Below, piece by piece: positions 6,559 through 8,997 of a stretch of 8,997 bases of DNA. The first letter of the stretch is position 1. The number at the start of each line of letters is the position of its first letter. A program made the translations under genes and the position numbers. The notes below the pieces were generated by a model. It was not told the DNA's origin. It worked only from the letters and a program-made list of their open reading frames with translations, and did no database searches. The stretch comes from CAYRKT01 sp964425005. GTDB taxonomy: Bacteria > Synergistota > Synergistia > CAYRKT01. The stretch spans positions 1-8,997 of the forward strand of contig CAYRKT010000063.1 of assembly GCA_964425005.1 (NCBI GenBank). The letters run 5' to 3'.

Positions 6559-7077
6559 ATGAGGAGGATATGCCTCACGGGTCTTCCCGGGTCCGGGAAG
6601 ACCACGCTGGTGAAAAAGCTCCTGGAGATGGCGCCCCACCTCTTCGTGGGCTTCTACACCGAGGAGATCCGGGAGGGCAACAGGAGGAAGGGCTTCAGGA
6701 TAAGGACCACCTGGGGGAAGAGCTCGATCCTGGCCCTGGAGGGACTTCCCTCCGGGGCCAGGATCGGAAGGTACGGGGTGGAGCTGGAGAACCTGGGGAG
6801 GGCCGTCTCGGAGCTCGAGAGGGAGATGGAGGGCAGGCCAGGGGCCGCGGTGGTGGTGGACGAGGTGGGGAAGATGGAGCTCCTTTGCGCGCCCTTCAGG
6901 AGGCTCGTGGGCTCCCTGCTGGAGGGGGAGAGGCCCCTGCTCCTGACCGCTCCGGCCAGGTCGAGCGATCCCCTGGTCCTGAGGGCGAAGAGGGAGCTAG
7001 AGGTCTTGGAGGTCACCCCGGAGGGCCGAGATGGGGTCCTGGAGGAGCTCAAGCGGTACTACGGCCTCGCGCCTTGA
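6559..7077 (+). CDS. THEP1-type nucleoside-triphosphatase
   Basis: A 172-residue P-loop NTPase of the THEP1 family, whose studied members hydrolyse various NTPs; the cellular role is unknown. Walker A is GLPGSGKT (8-15). Walker B and the family signature are VVVDEVGKMEL (98-108). The segment GFYTEEIREGNRRKGFRI (31-48) and GRYGVELENL (70-79) are also typical. The length is normal for the family. The ATG at 6559 is nine bases after the Tm-1-like stop and puts the P-loop at the usual distance from the N-terminus. No clear Shine-Dalgarno is seen, so it probably depends on translation of the gene upstream. Its final 29 bases overlap the 3' end of the metal ATPase gene on the other strand. Operon membership suggests, but does not show, a link to the Tm-1-like pair. 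Confidence 0.92.
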   Translation: MRRICLTGLPGSGKTTLVKKLLEMAPHLFVGFYTEEIREGNRRKGFRIRTTWGKSSILALEGLPSGARIGRYGVELENLGRAVSELEREMEGRPGAAVVVDEVGKMELLCAPFRRLVGSLLEGERPLLLTAPARSSDPLVLRAKRELEVLEVTPEGRDGVLEELKRYYGLAP

Positions 7078-8997
7078 CCCCGCCCGAGAGGGCGAAGGTG
7101 AAAGAGACCAAAGCGAGCGCCAAAAGGGCCAGACCCGAGTCGGCCAGGACCGCCTGCCACATGGAGGATCTCCCCAGAAGGGAGAGCGAGAGGATCGAGG
7201 TCTTGACCCCCAGGACCAGGGACACCGATCCGACCAGGGCTCTTCTCAGGGCCCTCCCCAGACGGAGGAGGTCCACGAACCTCCTGAGGTCCCCGTCCGC
7301 CAGGGCCGCGTCCGCGGCGCTCGCGGCCAGGTTCAGGCCCCTGGAGGATACGGCTACGCCCAGGTGAGCCCTCGAGAGGGCCAGGGCGTCGTTTATCCCG
7401 TCGCCCACGAAGGCCACCTTTTCGCCCGAGCGGCCGAGCTCCTCCACCGCCTTCGCCTTCTCCTCGGGCCTCAAGCCCGCCCGAAAGCCCTCCAGCCCGA
7501 GCTTCGAGGCCACGTCCCTGGCGGGCCCCTCCGAGTCCCCCGTTAGCAAGAAGGCCTTAAACCCCATGGCCTTGAGCTCCTCCACGCTGGGCTCCGCGCT
7601 CTCCTTGAGCTCGTCCCCCAGGCGGAAGGCCCCGATGGCCTTGCCCTCCAGCGCGAGGAAGACTAGGCCACCCCTGTCCCCTTCTACCTCAGGCAGGAGG
7701 ACGCCCATCTCCTCCATCATGGACCCGTTTCCGATCGCCACGGCGCCGAGGGAGGTCTCGGCGATCACGCCCCTTCCCGGAAGCTCCCTCAGCTCCTCGA
7801 CCTCGACCCCAGGCCCCCCCTCCGCCAGCGGCAGGGCCCACTCCAGGAGGGCTTTGGCCGCCGGGTGGTTCGACCCCTCCTCCACGGCCAGGACCAGCGA
7901 GGCCACCTCCTCGACCCCGGCCTCGCCGAGGGGAAGAAAGCCCAGCACCCTGGGCCTTCCCTCCGTGAGGGTTCCCGTCTTGTCGAAGGCCACCACCCCC
8001 ACCGAGGAGGCCCTGTCCAGGACCCTGGGGGATCGAAGGAGCACCCCTCTCGACGAGGCCATGAGCGTCCCCAGGATGTAGGCGGTGGGGATGGAGAGGG
8101 CCAGCGCGCAGGGGCAGGCCAGGACCAGGAGGGTCAGGGCCCTGTAGAGGGCCTCCCCGGGCGGAAGGCCGTGGAGCGCGAGGGCCACCCCCGACAGGAG
8201 GGAGATCGAGACGGCAGCGGGGGTGTAGAGGGACACGAACCGATGGAGCACCCCAAGGGCCTCCCCCCTGGAGGACAGGGAGCTCTCCAGGGCCCTCCTC
8301 ATCTGGGAGAGGTATGATCCCTCGAAGGGTGACCTGGCCTCCACCTTGAGCGCTCCGTCCAGGCACAGGCTTCCGGAGACCACCTCGTCTCCGGGCCCCA
8401 CCTCCCTCGGGATCGACTCCCCCGTCACGTGGGAGAGGTCCAGGCTCGCCCTCCCCGAGACCACCACCCCATCGAGCATCGCCCTCTCGCCAGGTCGAAC
8501 CAGGAAGGACTCGCCCACCCTCACCTCCTCCGGCGGCACCCGAAGGGGCCTGCCCCCCCGAAGGACAGCCACGTCCCCCCTGAGGGAGGAGAGGAGGTCC
8601 GAGGCGCTGGCCCTGGCCCTCCTGGAGAAGAAACCCTGGACCCCCTCGCCCAGGACGTAGAGGGCCACCACGAAGGCAGCCTCGAAGACCTCCCCCAGGG
8701 CCAGGGCCCCGCCCGAGGAGACGGCTATGAGGGCCCGCTCGTCGAACCTCCTCAGGCGGAGGAGCGAAGAGATGGCGCCCCTGAACACCCTGAAGCCCGC
8801 GGCAGCCCAGGAGAGGACGGCCAGTACCTCGCCAAGGCGAAGACCCCACCAGGCCTCGAGCAGGGCGCCCGTCGAGGCCACCAGGAGGGCGATAGCCGGA
8901 AGCGCCACCTCCCCGAGGAGGTCGCGCCAGGAGGGCGATCCACCCCTCCCGGAGGCCCCGCAGGCGGAACACCCGCAGCTCAGGACGGACCCCCCTC
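7049..8997 (-). CDS. P1B-type heavy-metal-transporting ATPase (Zn/Cd/Pb type), 5' end outside the window
   Basis: An inner-membrane pump that uses ATP to export soft divalent metals. Counting from the codon at 8908, the visible motifs are THVTGES-type SHVTGES (159-165), the metal-binding CPC in LACPCALALS (263-272), the phosphorylated Asp309 in DKTGTLTEG, the nucleotide-binding HP (348-349) and VGDGIND (501-507). In the last membrane helices Lys569 and the ADSG motif with Asp590 match the ZntA-type (P1B-2) pattern, not the copper type. A GTG at 8908 could be read as a start, but GGGGAG is directly adjacent to it, leaving no spacing. The frame stays open for 29 more codons to the window edge and contains CGCSACG, a likely metal-binding N-terminus, so the gene surely continues. 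No MerR- or ArsR-type regulator is visible. The stop lies inside the convergent THEP1 gene. Confidence 0.96.
   Translation of the reverse strand, partial: GGSVLSCGCSACGASGRGGSPSWRDLLGEVALPAIALLVASTGALLEAWWGLRLGEVLAVLSWAAAGFRVFRGAISSLLRLRRFDERALIAVSSGGALALGEVFEAAFVVALYVLGEGVQGFFSRRARASASDLLSSLRGDVAVLRGGRPLRVPPEEVRVGESFLVRPGERAMLDGVVVSGRASLDLSHVTGESIPREVGPGDEVVSGSLCLDGALKVEARSPFEGSYLSQMRRALESSLSSRGEALGVLHRFVSLYTPAAVSISLLSGVALALHGLPPGEALYRALTLLVLACPCALALSIPTAYILGTLMASSRGVLLRSPRVLDRASSVGVVAFDKTGTLTEGRPRVLGFLPLGEAGVEEVASLVLAVEEGSNHPAAKALLEWALPLAEGGPGVEVEELRELPGRGVIAETSLGAVAIGNGSMMEEMGVLLPEVEGDRGGLVFLALEGKAIGAFRLGDELKESAEPSVEELKAMGFKAFLLTGDSEGPARDVASKLGLEGFRAGLRPEEKAKAVEELGRSGEKVAFVGDGINDALALSRAHLGVAVSSRGLNLAASAADAALADGDLRRFVDLLRLGRALRRALVGSVSLVLGVKTSILSLSLLGRSSMWQAVLADSGLALLALALVSFTFALSGGVKARGRSTA

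Noticed and set aside
4933..6639. A 568-codon open frame on the minus strand, antisense to the Tm-1-like operon
   Set aside because: It is a by-product of GC-rich codon bias. Its translation is rich in Pro, Gly and His, shows no domain, and crosses three well-supported genes.
7081..7094. CGCCC-GAGA-GGGCG hairpin just after the THEP1 stop, as a terminator
   Set aside because: The stem has only 5 bp with no U tract on either strand, and it lies inside ATPase codons; it is better explained as chance in GC-rich coding sequence.
7689..8972. A 427-codon alternative frame inside the metal ATPase gene
   Set aside because: Gly/Pro/Arg-rich low-complexity translation; the ATPase frame carries all P-type motifs.

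Overview
The window comes from a GC-rich bacterium. It uses AGG for Arg and ATA for Ile very often, along with GGG for Gly, and several genes start with GTG or TTG. This codon style, the TRAP transporter and the THEP1-type NTPase would fit a Synergistota relative (Thermanaerovibrio/Aminomonas-like). That placement is inference from codon style and gene content, not from a marker gene. Nearly all of the sequence is coding, with nine genes in four transcription blocks.

Left block (minus strand, 1-1264): a cysteine biosynthesis unit, cysE (serine O-acetyltransferase) followed 6 bases later by cysK (cysteine synthase), which starts with TTG and runs off the left edge. A near-consensus sigma-70 promoter (TTGACA-18-TAAAAT) lies just upstream of cysE. 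It abuts the rho-independent terminator of the next block.

Second block (minus strand, 1275-4358): a TRAP transporter in the order dctQ-dctM-dctP, with the periplasmic binding protein last. dctQ and dctM overlap by ATGA. The 64-base dctM-dctP gap holds a small hairpin and a perfect TATAAT, so dctP may have its own transcript.

Third block (plus strand, 4384-7077): divergent from the transporter across a 139-base regulatory region. It encodes a PEP-hydrolase-like/TIM-barrel protein, a Tm-1-like (UPF0261) ATP-binding-fold protein and a THEP1-like NTPase. The first two are the bacterial, unfused counterparts of the two halves of the plant antiviral protein Tm-1, in reversed order. They are tightly coupled: the stop codon of the first lies inside the Shine-Dalgarno sequence of the second. 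Their biochemical role is not established. The divergent TRAP system suggests a pathway that imports and processes a small organic acid. This is the most interesting, poorly understood part of the window.

Right block (minus strand, 7049-8997): a P1B-type metal ATPase with Zn/Cd/Pb-type membrane residues. Its last 29 bases overlap the end of the THEP1 gene on the opposite strand. Its reading frame stays open to the right edge and shows a Cys-rich N-terminal stretch (CGCSACG), so its true start is outside the window. I saw no RNA genes, CRISPR arrays, insertion sequences or phage genes, and no gene-free stretch reaches 300 bases.
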